A DNA stretch of 64,000 bases from Haloarcula salinisoli (GCF_019599405.1 NZ_RKLQ01000002.1:1245677-1309676); one strand, 5' to 3'; shown: positions 43,617-52,403, counted from the first letter of the stretch. Notes: generated by a model from the letters alone, not told the origin. Program-made: numbers and translations.

Positions 43617-45209
43617 ATGGCAAATGTGGGCGGCGGAACCTACGACTACGTGATAGTCGGTGCTGGGCCGGCGGGCTGTGTGCTCGCGAATCGGCTCTCG
43701 GCCGACGGGGACCGGGTGCTGCTACTGGAGGCGGGCAAACCGGACGAGAAGCGAGAGATCGGCATCCCGGCGGCGTTCGTGGAGTTGTTCAACTCCGATG
43801 TCGACTGGGCGTACGACACCGAGCCCCAGACGGAACTGAACGACCGGGAACTCTACTGGCCCCGCGGGAAGACCCTCGGGGGGTCGAGTTCGATCAACGC
43901 GATGATCTACGCTCGCGGCCAGCCCGAAGACTACGACCACTGGGCCGAACTCGGAAACGACGGCTGGGCGTACGAGGACGTCCTGGACTACTTCAAGCGG
44001 GCCGAACACAACGAACGCGGCAGCTCAGAGTACCACGGGACCGGCGGGCCGCGGAACGTGGCCGACCACCAGTCGCCAAACGTTCTCAGCGAGGCCTTCG
44101 TCGAGGCGGGACAGGCGGTCGGACTCCGACACAACGAGGATTTCAACGCCGGCGACCAGTCCGGTGTCGGCCTCTATCAGGTGACCCAGAAGGACGGCGA
44201 GCGCCACAGCGCCGCCGATGCCTACCTGAAGCCGGTTCTGGACCGGTCGAACCTGACCGCTGTGACCGGTGCGCAGGTGACGCGTGTTCGGTTCGACGGG
44301 CGGGCGGCGGTCGGTGTCGAGTACGTTCGTGACGGGAGCGACGAACCGAAGACGGTCGACGCCAGCGAGGAAGTGATTCTCTCGGCGGGCGCTATCAACT
44401 CTCCGCAACTGCTCATGCTGTCGGGTATCGGGCCAGCGGACCACCTCACGGACCACGACATTTCGGTCGTCAACGAGCTCTCCGGTGTCGGCCGGAACCT
44501 CCAGGACCATCTCAACGTCAAGGTCAACTACGCCTGCGAGAAGCCGGTCTCCCTCGAGGGGGCGGAATCGCTGTGGAACCTGCTGAAGTATCTGGTGCTG
44601 AAACGAGGGCCGCTTACCTCGAACGTCGCGGAGGGTGGCGGCTTCGTCTCGGTAACTGATGAGGATGACCGACCCGACATCCAGCTCCACTTCGGGCCCT
44701 CGTACTCCGTCAACCACGGGTTCGACAATCCCGACGGCCACGGCTTCTGGCTGAGTGCGCTTCGGCTTCGCCCGGAGAGCCGCGGTCGGATAACGCTGCG
44801 CTCGGCGGACCCGCTCGACGAGCCGTGCATCGACCCGCAGTATCTCACCGAGGGAAAAGACCTGGAGATACTGCTCGAAGGGGTCAAACTGGTCCGCGAG
44901 ATTCTGCAGTCCGAGCCCTTCGACGAGTACCGCGGCAGGGAGGTGTCTCCGGGACCCGATGTCCAGTCGGACGAACAGCTAATCGAACACATCCGAGAGG
45001 CAGCGGAGACGCTCTACCACCCTGTCGGCACCTGCAAGATGGGTGAGGACGATATGGCGGTGGTCGACGACCGTCTCGCCGTCCACGGGGTCGATGGACT
45101 GCGCGTCGTCGACGCCTCGGTCATGCCGACGATTACCAGCGGGAACACGGACGCCCCGACGACCATGCTAGCTGAGAAGGCGGCCGACCACATTCTAAGC
45201 CGTCGGTAG
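43617..45209 (+). CDS. GMC-family oxidoreductase (choline/alcohol dehydrogenase-like)
   Basis: 530 residues. FAD-binding DYVIVGAGPAGCVLANRLS at the N-terminus, GMC signature 1 GKTLGGSSSINAMIYARGQPEDYD (~residue 87), signature 2 EEVILSAGAINSPQLLMLSGIG (~255), and the C-terminal catalytic pair in LYHPVGTCKMG and NTDAPTTM. It is closest in style to choline dehydrogenase BetA. Substrate could be choline (to glycine betaine osmolyte) or another alcohol; no betB partner is adjacent. It is divergent from the FilR1 regulator. Confidence 0.92.
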   Translation: MANVGGGTYDYVIVGAGPAGCVLANRLSADGDRVLLLEAGKPDEKREIGIPAAFVELFNSDVDWAYDTEPQTELNDRELYWPRGKTLGGSSSINAMIYARGQPEDYDHWAELGNDGWAYEDVLDYFKRAEHNERGSSEYHGTGGPRNVADHQSPNVLSEAFVEAGQAVGLRHNEDFNAGDQSGVGLYQVTQKDGERHSAADAYLKPVLDRSNLTAVTGAQVTRVRFDGRAAVGVEYVRDGSDEPKTVDASEEVILSAGAINSPQLLMLSGIGPADHLTDHDISVVNELSGVGRNLQDHLNVKVNYACEKPVSLEGAESLWNLLKYLVLKRGPLTSNVAEGGGFVSVTDEDDRPDIQLHFGPSYSVNHGFDNPDGHGFWLSALRLRPESRGRITLRSADPLDEPCIDPQYLTEGKDLEILLEGVKLVREILQSEPFDEYRGREVSPGPDVQSDEQLIEHIREAAETLYHPVGTCKMGEDDMAVVDDRLAVHGVDGLRVVDASVMPTITSGNTDAPTTMLAEKAADHILSRR

Positions 45210-45220
45210 CCGTACTTCGC

Positions 45221-45634
45221 TTACCCGACCCGCTCGTCCAGAATCAACCGGGTCTTCGTACTCACCACTTCCTCGAGCTCCCGCGCTCTGGTGATGAGCT
45301 CGTTGACCGCGCCGGTGTCGGCCGCGTCGACGACGACGACGATGTCCTCCTCGCCCGAGACCTGCCAGACGAAGTCGACGGCGGGCCACTCCGCGATGTG
45401 GTCGGTGACGGCCTCGGTGTCGACGTTGACGTCCACGCCGACCTCTATCATGGACTTGACGTTGCCGGTGCGGGTCGCGACGGTGAAGCGCTCGATGATG
45501 CCGTCGTCGACGAGGCGGTCGACGCGGTTGCGCACCGTCCCCTCGGAGGTCCCAACCTGGTCCGCGATCTCCGTGTAGGGCGTGCGGGCGTCCCGCCGGA
45601 GTATCGACAGTATCTCTCTGTCCAGTTCGTCCAT
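45221..45634 (-). CDS. Lrp/AsnC-family transcriptional regulator, divergent from carA
   Basis: 137 residues from ATG 45634 (MDELDREILSILRRDARTPY); a GTG 24 nt upstream is possible. N-terminal HTH TEIADQVGTSEGTVRNRVDRLVDDGIIERF and C-terminal RAM/ligand domain (VDFVWQVSGEEDIVVVVDA). It faces carA across a 102-bp gap holding a 17-bp palindrome, and the same palindrome occurs before carB, so it is the natural candidate to control both genes. It converges with the GMC gene, 11 bp apart. Confidence 0.92.
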   Translation of the reverse strand: MDELDREILSILRRDARTPYTEIADQVGTSEGTVRNRVDRLVDDGIIERFTVATRTGNVKSMIEVGVDVNVDTEAVTDHIAEWPAVDFVWQVSGEEDIVVVVDAADTGAVNELITRARELEEVVSTKTRLILDERVG

Positions 45635-45669
45635 GGAGATACGAAGCTTCCGCTCCACCCGACTTGAGG

Positions 45670-45686
45670 ATTACGAAAATCGTAAC
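45670..45686. promoter_or_regulatory. Candidate Lrp operator between lrp and carA
   Basis: ATTACGA-AAA-TCGTAAC is a 7-3-7 inverted repeat centred 59 nt upstream of the carA ATG and 44 nt upstream of the lrp ATG. A matching 7-3-7 element precedes carB (52071-52087). An extra TCGTAAT half-site touches the carA start codon (45732-45738). Confidence 0.65.
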
Positions 45687-45736
45687 TCGGCTTCGAAAGC
45701 AATCCTTATGCCGGCCAGTCCTGTACGCATCTCGTA

Positions 45737-46783
45737 ATGGCTGATGCATACGTAGCGCTGGAGGGGGACCGTGTCATCGAGGCGCGTGCCCGCGCTCCGG
45801 GGACGACACGCGGTGAGGTCGTGTTCACAACCGCCTACACCGGGTACGAGGAGAGCCTGACCGACCCGTCCTACGAGGAGCAGATTCTCACGTTCTCCTA
45901 CCCGCTCATCGGGAACTACGGTGTCCGGGAGGAGCGCTTCGAAGACGACCGCGTCCACCCGCGTGGCGTCGTCGCCCGCGAACTCACCGACGACGTGGCC
46001 GAGTGGCTCGAAAGCGAAGGTGTGCCCGCCGTCGACCACCTCGACACCCGGGACATCGTCACCGAGATTCGCGACGAAGGGGCGATGAAATGCGGTATCG
46101 CCGCCGGTCCCGACGTGACCGAGCAGGACGCACTGGACGAGCTCCACCAGTGCAAGCACATGTCCGACCACGTCGACATCGGCGCGCAGGTCTCCGTCGA
46201 GGCGGTCGAGACCTACAACGAGGACGGCGACGGGGCCACCGTCGCCCTGGTCGACTGCGGCGCGAAGGGCTCTATCATGAGCTCGCTGGTCGAACGCGAC
46301 GCCGTCGTCCACGTCTTCCCGTACGACGCCAGCGAGGACGACATCGCCGAGGTCGACCCCGACCTCCTCTTTATTTCGAACGGGCCCGGCGACCCCCAGA
46401 ACTTCGGACAGGCCGGCGAACTCGTCGAGACTTACGTCGGTGAGGTGCCCCTGGCGGGCATCTGTCTCGGCCAGCAGGTCGTCGCCAACGCGCTGGGCGG
46501 CGAGACCGAGAAGATGGAGTTCGGCCACCGCGGCGTCAACCAGCCAGTCCGTGACCTGCGTACCAACCAGGTCGTGATGACGACCCAGAACCACGGGTAT
46601 ACGGTTGCGGACCCCGGTGACAAACTCGACGTGACGCAGGTCAACGTCAACGACGACACGCCCGAGGGTCTGGAGAACGACGAGCTGGGGATCATCACGC
46701 GCCAGTACCACCCCGAAGCGAATCCGGGGCCACACGACTCGCTTGGCTTCTTCGACGACGTGCTGGCGATGGCCGAGGAGTAG
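45737..46783 (+). CDS. carA: Carbamoyl-phosphate synthase small subunit (glutaminase)
   Basis: 348 residues. N-terminal CarA domain (ALEGDRVIEARARAPGTTRGEVVFTTAYTGYEESLTDPSYEEQILTFSYPLIGNYG region) and a class I glutaminase with nucleophile Cys243 in AGICLGQQVV, plus QNHGYTV and RQYHPEANPGP carrying the His-Glu of the triad. It supplies ammonia to CarB for carbamoyl phosphate, feeding pyrimidines and arginine. carB is not adjacent: it lies 2 kb away, pointing towards carA. Confidence 0.97.
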   Translation: MADAYVALEGDRVIEARARAPGTTRGEVVFTTAYTGYEESLTDPSYEEQILTFSYPLIGNYGVREERFEDDRVHPRGVVARELTDDVAEWLESEGVPAVDHLDTRDIVTEIRDEGAMKCGIAAGPDVTEQDALDELHQCKHMSDHVDIGAQVSVEAVETYNEDGDGATVALVDCGAKGSIMSSLVERDAVVHVFPYDASEDDIAEVDPDLLFISNGPGDPQNFGQAGELVETYVGEVPLAGICLGQQVVANALGGETEKMEFGHRGVNQPVRDLRTNQVVMTTQNHGYTVADPGDKLDVTQVNVNDDTPEGLENDELGIITRQYHPEANPGPHDSLGFFDDVLAMAEE

Positions 46784-46971
46784 GCTCGCGGTTTCGTTTT
46801 CTTCGGCTTTGTTGAACCACTCAGAAGCTGACAAATTCCGCTCTTTGCGGTCAATACAGAGCGTATAGCAACCGTTTCAGATGATCGGCCCGAACCTATG
46901 TCTGGGACTGCGCTCTGCGCTCGTCAGTATGGGCACCAGCGCTATATTGGAATCATGACATATACTTGATA
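46784..46971. other. Intergenic region at the left edge of the AT-richer islet
   Basis: 188 bp without a gene. Base composition drops here compared with carA. A GACAAATTCCGCTCTTTGCGGTCAATAC-type stretch near 46830 reminded me of haloarchaeal insertion-sequence ends, but no inverted end or transposase could be found. TATA-like CATATACTTG lies just before the next ATG. Confidence 0.35.
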
Positions 46972-47628
46972 ATGGCTACCGAAGCGACATTTACCATTCC
47001 GGCCGACCAGTTTCCCTTGGGAACCTTGTTCAAACAATTACCGGGTGTGACAGTCGAACTGGAGCGAATCATTCCGGCCCAAGACGTCGTGGTTCCCTAT
47101 TTCTGGGTTCGTGGGACTGCCGTTGAGGACATCGAAGAAGCGTTTCACGACCATCCGGGCGTGAAGAAGATCCAGCTGGTTGATTCCGTCGAAGACGAGT
47201 ATCTGTTGCGCGTCGAGTGGACGCTGGAGTACGATGGCGTCATCAGCACACTGATGGAAACGGGGGTTCCCCTGATTAAAGCGGTTGGCACGAACGAGGG
47301 GTGGACGTTCGATATTCGGGGTGATGACCGACGTGACATCGCGGCGTTCCAAGAACGCTGTCGGGAGAAAGACATCTCGATTATGCTCACTAAACTGCAC
47401 GCACTTACCCCAATTGACTCGGAGACTCAAGCGGCACTCACCGACACTCAGCAGGAAGCACTGGTGCTCGCCTACGAGCGGGGGTACTTCAACACGCCTC
47501 GTGACGTGAAAATGGTAGATATTGGCGACGAACTCGGCATTTCACAGCAGGCAGTCGCTTCACGGCTCCGACGTGGAATTAGTGCGATTCTCGGCAGTAC
47601 ACTGGCCGACTCCGACCCACCAGAGTGA
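46972..47628 (+). CDS. Bacterio-opsin-activator-type HTH-10 regulator
   Basis: 218 residues from ATG 46972 (a TTG two codons earlier is rejected). The N-terminal ~140 residues are a Bat-like ligand-binding region (VDSVEDEYLLRVEWTLEYDGVISTLMETGVPLIKAVGTNEGWTF segment). The C-terminus is the HTH-10 domain: LTDTQQEALVLAYERGYFNTPRD, then LGISQQAVASRLRRGI. This family is abundant in haloarchaea and often sits beside HalOD1 proteins, as here. Target genes unknown. Composition is less GC-rich than the car genes on either side. Confidence 0.88.
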   Translation: MATEATFTIPADQFPLGTLFKQLPGVTVELERIIPAQDVVVPYFWVRGTAVEDIEEAFHDHPGVKKIQLVDSVEDEYLLRVEWTLEYDGVISTLMETGVPLIKAVGTNEGWTFDIRGDDRRDIAAFQERCREKDISIMLTKLHALTPIDSETQAALTDTQQEALVLAYERGYFNTPRDVKMVDIGDELGISQQAVASRLRRGISAILGSTLADSDPPE

Positions 47629-47696
47629 GAAGAGCTTAAAAATAGATTGTATAGTCCAAAGGAGGGGTGATGACCTTAGACATTTTATATGTATGT

Positions 47697-48047
47697 ATGA
47701 GTAGCGCACCTACTCTCGACACGGTGCTTGATGTCTGTGGACATAAGCATCGCCGTATCGTCCTTGCGACACTCGCAAATCAGCGACAGTCATTGTCGAT
47801 AGATGACCTGACAAACGCAATCATCAAACATAATCATCACCTGTCGTGGACAGAGATTGATGACGAGACAGTCAAACAGATTCACATCGGCCTATACCAA
47901 GTCCATCTTCCGAAATTGACCGATTCTGGGTTTATCGAATACGATCCTGAGCGGAAAGTGGCAGAATTAACAACCCAAGCCGGACGGGAAGACTCCCACC
48001 TGTCGGCCATCCTCGCTGAGGATTCTGACCTCCCAATTACTCATTGA
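47697..48047 (+). CDS. Winged-HTH protein, DUF7344-like
   Basis: 116 residues from ATG 47697 (SSAPTLDTVLDVCGHKHRRIVLATLANQRQSLSIDDLTNAI); an ATG at 47670 preceded by GGAGG would add 9 unconserved residues and cannot be excluded. The CGHKHRRIVLATL start and the HxGLYQVHLPKLTDSGFIEYDPER wing match the haloarchaeal DUF7344 winged-helix family. Probably DNA-binding. It lies between the HTH-10 gene and the HalOD1-like gene, same strand, 5 bp from the latter. Confidence 0.82.
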   Translation: MSSAPTLDTVLDVCGHKHRRIVLATLANQRQSLSIDDLTNAIIKHNHHLSWTEIDDETVKQIHIGLYQVHLPKLTDSGFIEYDPERKVAELTTQAGREDSHLSAILAEDSDLPITH

Positions 48048-48052
48048 TACGT

Positions 48053-48322
48053 ATGACTGACCAAACGCGATTCCACTATGAGCCAGGTGACGCTGAACCA
48101 TTAAGCACGGCGATTGTCAGTGCAGTTGCAATAGCTCATAACGAGAACGTACTTGATCAAAAATGGATTTTAGCCAACGACATCAATCCCGACGCACTTG
48201 ACGCCCTATTTTTCGACGGGAAGCCAAATATGCGCCTCACGTTCGAAGCGGACGCCTCTACAGTCACTGTAGACGTGGATGATCAAGGGCAATTCGATAT
48301 CGAAATAGAGTCACATCGGTAG
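48053..48322 (+). CDS. HalOD1-type output domain protein
   Basis: 89 residues from ATG 48053 (MTDQTRFHYEPGDAEPLSTAIVSAVA). It shows the HalOD1 pattern: a polar start, SxAIVxAVA helix, then a LDALFFDGKPNMRLTFEADASTVTVD strand region. HalOD1 domains are thought to be outputs of haloarchaeal signalling. It follows the DUF7344-like gene by 5 bp, so the two are co-transcribed. Confidence 0.8.
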   Translation: MTDQTRFHYEPGDAEPLSTAIVSAVAIAHNENVLDQKWILANDINPDALDALFFDGKPNMRLTFEADASTVTVDVDDQGQFDIEIESHR

Positions 48323-48479
48323 ATAAGCAGAGCTACTGACCGTCTGTTTCATACGAGAGTTTATCTGAAAAATAGGATTTCAACGGACTCTGTTCTTTGG
48401 CTACGTTTACACGCAGACCGGTCTCCTCGACTGACGAAAGCTGGACGGTGGGATGACTGTCCCGTTGCGTACTGCGACA
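48323..48479. other. Downstream spacer of the regulatory islet
   Basis: 157 bp with no gene I can support. It is AT-richer near 48340-48400, then grades into the GC-rich hairpin region beside carB. Confidence 0.35.
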
Positions 48480-48756
48480 AAATCGTGTGCCTGTAGTCGG
48501 CGCTCTCGCTACGCCTCGCGGGTCGCTGCGCGCTCGCGGCTCCGCCGCTCACTATCGAGGCGCAAAGGGCCTCGCTCTCCCCGCTCGCGTTTTCCGAGGA
48601 ATCTCGCTTCGGTCGGTTCCTCGCTACTGCTCTCCGGCTCCCGCTTGGTCGCCGGTTCGCTTTCGAGGTCGGCGCTGCGCGCCGACCTCGCTACTGCTCC
48701 ACGGCTCGTTTCACTCGCCGTTCCGCTTCGAGGTCGCTCACTCCGTTCGGGCTCTC
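48480..48756. repeat. GC-rich hairpin region downstream of carB
   Basis: 277 bp flanking the carB stop. It holds a perfect 12-bp stem with a 3-nt TGC loop (48664-48690, CGAGGTCGGCGC arm), GCGGC-TCC-GCCGC (48536-48548), and CGAGGAA/TTCCTCG arms (48595-48601, 48617-48623). Phrases such as CGCTACTGCTC and CTCGCTACGC recur. The 3-nt-loop design matches the array at 21403-22006, although the inverted-repeat ends seen at 21360 and 59071 are absent. No coding frame is convincing. Confidence 0.6.
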
Positions 48757-51700
48757 CTACTCACTACCCCACTGACGGGCCGTCTTCGGCCGCTCGCTGA
48801 TGGCCTGCACCGCGAGTGGCTGGTCGGCGGAGTTGATGGCCTCCAGGGCCGCTTCGGTGCTCTCGCGGGTCGAGAAGTACGTCACGGTCTCCTCGACGCA
48901 GGCTTCGAGCACGTCGCGGTCCCGGGAAGCGACCAGGTCGATGTCGCCCGCCTGGATGGCCTCGACGACGGCCTCGGTGTCCTCGAAGTCGTCGAGGCTC
49001 ACCACGTCGAAGTGGTCTTCGTAGCCACGCACCCCGAAGTCGACCAGCGCAGTGCCTTCGAGCGGGATATCCTTCCCGACGCACATCTGGGCCTTCTGGT
49101 AGGCCTTGCCGAAGGAGCCGGCGGTGCCCATGACCTCGCCGGTCGACTTCATCTCGGGGCCGAGACGCGGGTCCGAGCCCGGCAGGCGGTCGAAGGGCAG
49201 GACGACCTCCTTGACCGAGACCTGTTCGGGGATCTGCTCCTCGATGTCCAGCTCGGCCAGGCTCTCGCCGGCCATGACGCGGGCGGCGATTTTCGCAATC
49301 GGGACGCCCGTCGTCTTCGAGATGAACGGCACGGTACGGGACGAGCGCGGGTTCGCCTCCAGGACGTAGACCTCGCCGTCACGCACGGCGAGCTGGACGT
49401 TCAGCAGGCCGACGGTGTCGAGCGCGTCGGCGATGTCCTCGGTGACCTCGCGGATGCGGGGCATCACGTCCTTGATCTCCTGGGAGCGAGGCGGAATCAT
49501 ACACGCCGAGTCGCCCGAATGGACCCCGGCGGTCTCGACGTGTTCCATCACGCCGCCGATGAGCACGTCGTCCTCGTCGGCGACGGCGTCGACGTCGAGC
49601 TCGACGGCGTCGGCGAGGAACTCGTCGACCAGGATGGGCTTGTCCGGGGAGACACGCACTGCCTCCTCGATGTACGTCTCCAGGTCGTCGTCGTTGTAGA
49701 CGACGTCCATCGCACGCCCACCGAGGACGTAGGACGGGCGCACCAGCACCGGGTAGCCGATGTCGTGGGCCAACTCCAGTGCTTCCTCCTTGCTCGTCGC
49801 CGTGCCACCCTCGGCCTGTGCGATGCCGAGTTCGTCCATCAGCTTGTTGAAGCGGTCGCGGTCCTCGGCTAAGTCCATCGCCTCGACGCTCGTTCCGAGA
49901 ATCTCGCAGTCGAGGTCGCGCCGGGCCAGTTCGTCCTCCAGGGGTTCGCCGATGTCGACGGAGGTCTGGCCACCGAACTGGACCATCACGCCGTCGGCAC
50001 CCGTCGACTCGGCCACGTCGGCGACCTCCTCGGCTGTGACGGGCTCGAAGAAGAGTCCGTCGGAGGTGTCGTAGTCCGTCGACACCGTTTCGGGGTTGTT
50101 GTTGACGACGTGGGCGTCGATGCCCATCGCCTCCAGGGCCTGGACAGCGTGGACCGAGCAGTAGTCGAACTCCACGCCCTGGCCGATGCGGATGGGGCCG
50201 CCGCCGACCACGACGACGCTCTCGACCTCTGGGTCGACCAGCAGTTCGTTGCGGTCGATGCCCGAGATTGGGTCACGCGTCGAGTAGTAGTACGGCGTCG
50301 TCGCCTCGAACTCGCCGGCGCAGGTGTCGACGAGCTTGTAGTCCCGGTGGACTGTCTCGCTCTCGACGTCCTCTATCTGGACGCCGCTCCCGTCCGTGGC
50401 TGCCTCGATTTCCGCCTCGCCGTCGTCGTCGCTGTCCAGCCCGGCGGGCAGCCACGAGACGTGGGTGTCGTTGAACTCACCGCCCGCGAGGGCTGTGATT
50501 TCCTGGTCGGTGAAGCCGGCCGCCGCGGCGGTCTCGTAGTCGCCCGCGATGGCGGCCTCCGCCGCGTCGGCGACCTCCTCGAAGCGCTCGACGTACCACT
50601 CGTGGATGTCGGTCAGTTCGACAACCTCCTCGACGGTGTAGCCACGGAGGAACGCCTCGAAGATGGCGTACGGGCGGTCGGGCGAGGGACGCACCAGATA
50701 CTCTTCTTCGAGCTCGTCGTCGCCGACCGTTTCGAAGTCAACGGCGGGGTTGTACTCCGAGGAGCGCAGTGCCTTCAGCAGCGATTCGGGGAAGGTTCGG
50801 CCGATGGACATCGCCTCGCCCGTCGACTTCATCGCCGTCGACAGCTCGAAGTCGGTGTCGGTGAACTTGTCGATGGGCCAGCGCGGCACTTTGGTGACGA
50901 TGTAGTCGATGGCCGGCTCGAAGGCGGCCGTGGTCTCGCCGGTAATCTCGTTTTCTATCTCGTGGAGGCGTTTGCCCAGCGCGACCTTCGCGGTGACGCG
51001 GGCGATGGGGTAGCCCGTCGCCTTCGACGCGAGCGCGGAGGAGCGCGAAACTCGGGGGTTCACCTCGACGACGCGGTACTCGCCGCCGGGGGTGCCGTCG
51101 TCGCGCCAGGCGTGCTGGATGTTACAGCCGCCCTGGATGCCGAGTTCGCGGATGACCTTCAGCGCGGAGTCACGCATCTGCTGGTGGCCCTCGTCGGGGA
51201 TGACCTGCGAGGGCGTGACGACGGTAGACTCCCCGGTGTGGATGCCCATCGGGTCGATGTTCTCCATGTTGCAGATGATGATACAGGAGTCGTCGGCGTC
51301 GCGCATGACCTCGTACTCCAGTTCGACCCAGCCGGAGATGGACTCGGTGATGAGCACTTCCGAGTTCCGTGAGAGGCGAAGTCCTTTGCGCACACGCTCG
51401 ACGAGCTCTTCGAAGTCGTCGACGACGCCGGAGCCGGAGCCACCCAGCGTGTAGGTTGTGCGGGCGATGACCGGGAGGCCGCCGACCTCGTCGACTGCGT
51501 CCTGGATGCGCTCGCGGAAGTTTGCCTCGTCGAAGTCCGTGACCGACTCGTCCTCGTCGAGTGAGATGGTGGTCGAGCGGGGGACCGGCTCACCGATTTT
51601 CTCCATGCGCTGGCGGAACAGCTCGCGGTCCTCGGTGGCGTAGATGGTGTCCAGCGGCGTCCCCATCACGTCGACGTCGTACTCCTCTAAGACGCCCTCC

Positions 51701-52008
51701 TCGGCGAGTTCTGCGGTGACGTTGAGGCCGGTCTGGCCGCCCAGACCGGCGATGACGCCGTCCGGGTTCTCCTTCCGGATGATCTCGGTGATGGCCTCGG
51801 TGTTGATGGGTTCGAGGTACACCTTGTCGGCCATGTCCGGGTCGGTCATGATGGTCGCCGGATTGGAGTTGACCAGTACCACGCGCGCGCCCTCCTCCTG
51901 GAGGGCCCGACAGGCCTGGGCGCCGGAGTAGTCGAATTCGGCTGCCTGGCCGATCTTGATGGGGCCGCTCCCGATAAGCAGAATTGTGCGGTCTTCCTCG
52001 GCTGTCAT
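48757..52008 (-). CDS. carB: Carbamoyl-phosphate synthase large subunit
   Basis: 1083 residues with two homologous halves. N-terminal half: ILLIGSGPIKIGQAAEFDYSG and the first ATP-grasp domain (carboxy-phosphate step). Second half: VVVVGGGPIRIGQGVEFDYC and the second ATP-grasp (carbamate phosphorylation). The end is a methylglyoxal-synthase-like allosteric domain. Length matches the family (~1070). It faces carA across the regulatory islet, so carA and carB are convergent and separately promoted. A 17-bp palindrome related to the carA operator lies upstream. Confidence 0.97.
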   Translation of the reverse strand: MTAEEDRTILLIGSGPIKIGQAAEFDYSGAQACRALQEEGARVVLVNSNPATIMTDPDMADKVYLEPINTEAITEIIRKENPDGVIAGLGGQTGLNVTAELAEEGVLEEYDVDVMGTPLDTIYATEDRELFRQRMEKIGEPVPRSTTISLDEDESVTDFDEANFRERIQDAVDEVGGLPVIARTTYTLGGSGSGVVDDFEELVERVRKGLRLSRNSEVLITESISGWVELEYEVMRDADDSCIIICNMENIDPMGIHTGESTVVTPSQVIPDEGHQQMRDSALKVIRELGIQGGCNIQHAWRDDGTPGGEYRVVEVNPRVSRSSALASKATGYPIARVTAKVALGKRLHEIENEITGETTAAFEPAIDYIVTKVPRWPIDKFTDTDFELSTAMKSTGEAMSIGRTFPESLLKALRSSEYNPAVDFETVGDDELEEEYLVRPSPDRPYAIFEAFLRGYTVEEVVELTDIHEWYVERFEEVADAAEAAIAGDYETAAAAGFTDQEITALAGGEFNDTHVSWLPAGLDSDDDGEAEIEAATDGSGVQIEDVESETVHRDYKLVDTCAGEFEATTPYYYSTRDPISGIDRNELLVDPEVESVVVVGGGPIRIGQGVEFDYCSVHAVQALEAMGIDAHVVNNNPETVSTDYDTSDGLFFEPVTAEEVADVAESTGADGVMVQFGGQTSVDIGEPLEDELARRDLDCEILGTSVEAMDLAEDRDRFNKLMDELGIAQAEGGTATSKEEALELAHDIGYPVLVRPSYVLGGRAMDVVYNDDDLETYIEEAVRVSPDKPILVDEFLADAVELDVDAVADEDDVLIGGVMEHVETAGVHSGDSACMIPPRSQEIKDVMPRIREVTEDIADALDTVGLLNVQLAVRDGEVYVLEANPRSSRTVPFISKTTGVPIAKIAARVMAGESLAELDIEEQIPEQVSVKEVVLPFDRLPGSDPRLGPEMKSTGEVMGTAGSFGKAYQKAQMCVGKDIPLEGTALVDFGVRGYEDHFDVVSLDDFEDTEAVVEAIQAGDIDLVASRDRDVLEACVEETVTYFSTRESTEAALEAINSADQPLAVQAISERPKTARQWGSE

Positions 52009-52070
52009 TACCCGTTTCGAGCCTACACATCGTAATAAGCCCGGCGAAACGGTACGCTTCTCGAAGCTCG

Positions 52071-52087
52071 ATTTCGAATATCGTAAT
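52071..52087. promoter_or_regulatory. Candidate Lrp operator upstream of carB
   Basis: ATTTCGA-ATA-TCGTAAT is a 7-3-7 inverted repeat with one mismatch, centred 71 nt upstream of carB. It matches the carA element (ATTACGA-n3-TCGTAAC). Another TCGTAAT half-site lies at 52030-52036, nearer the start codon. Confidence 0.55.
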
Positions 52088-52118
52088 GCGAGGCGGTCAC
52101 ACGGGGGAGACTGACACC

Positions 52119-52349
52119 CTACTGGCTCTCGCCGGTGATGTCGTACCGGTAGGGCTGGTCCCGGATGACCTCGACTTCGCCGGTCTGGGCCCGCCGGCCC
52201 AGGACCGTGGCGACTCGGTGGGCACTGTCGAACTCCTCGCCCTCCTCGTCCAGCAGCTCCAGAATCTCGCGGGCCGTCAGGGGGCCGTCTGCGTCGGCGT
52301 CGTCAAGCACCGCCTGGATGCGCTCGAACTCGCCGTGACGGATGGCCAT
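52119..52349 (-). CDS. Small winged-helix-like haloarchaeal protein
   Basis: 76 residues from ATG 52349 (MAIRHGEFERIQAVLDDADADGPLTAREILELLDEEGEEFDSAHRVATVLGRRAQTGEVEVIRDQPYRYDIT). The helix-helix-wing pattern (LTAREILELL, HRVATVLGRRAQ, then VEVIRDQPYRYDI beta hairpin) looks like a winged helix. No family name can be given with confidence. TATA-like GTTATATGG (reverse) lies 23-31 nt upstream, preceded by a perfect hairpin palindrome. Confidence 0.72.
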   Translation of the reverse strand: MAIRHGEFERIQAVLDDADADGPLTAREILELLDEEGEEFDSAHRVATVLGRRAQTGEVEVIRDQPYRYDITGESQ

Positions 52350-52383
52350 ATCTCCGTACAATAGCCCGAACCCCATATAACAC

Positions 52384-52403
52384 CGTCAGACTGCTGTCTG
52401 ACG
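52384..52403. promoter_or_regulatory. Perfect 8-bp inverted repeat upstream of the small winged-helix gene
   Basis: CGTCAGAC-TGCT-GTCTGACG sits directly upstream of the TATA region of the 76-residue gene, a usual place for an activator or repressor site. If that small protein binds DNA, autoregulation through this site is possible. Confidence 0.45.

Noticed and set aside
46800-46870. Insertion-sequence end near 46830
   Set aside because: The stretch reminded me of haloarchaeal IS ends, but there is no inverted partner, target duplication or transposase piece. A comparison with an IS database would decide.
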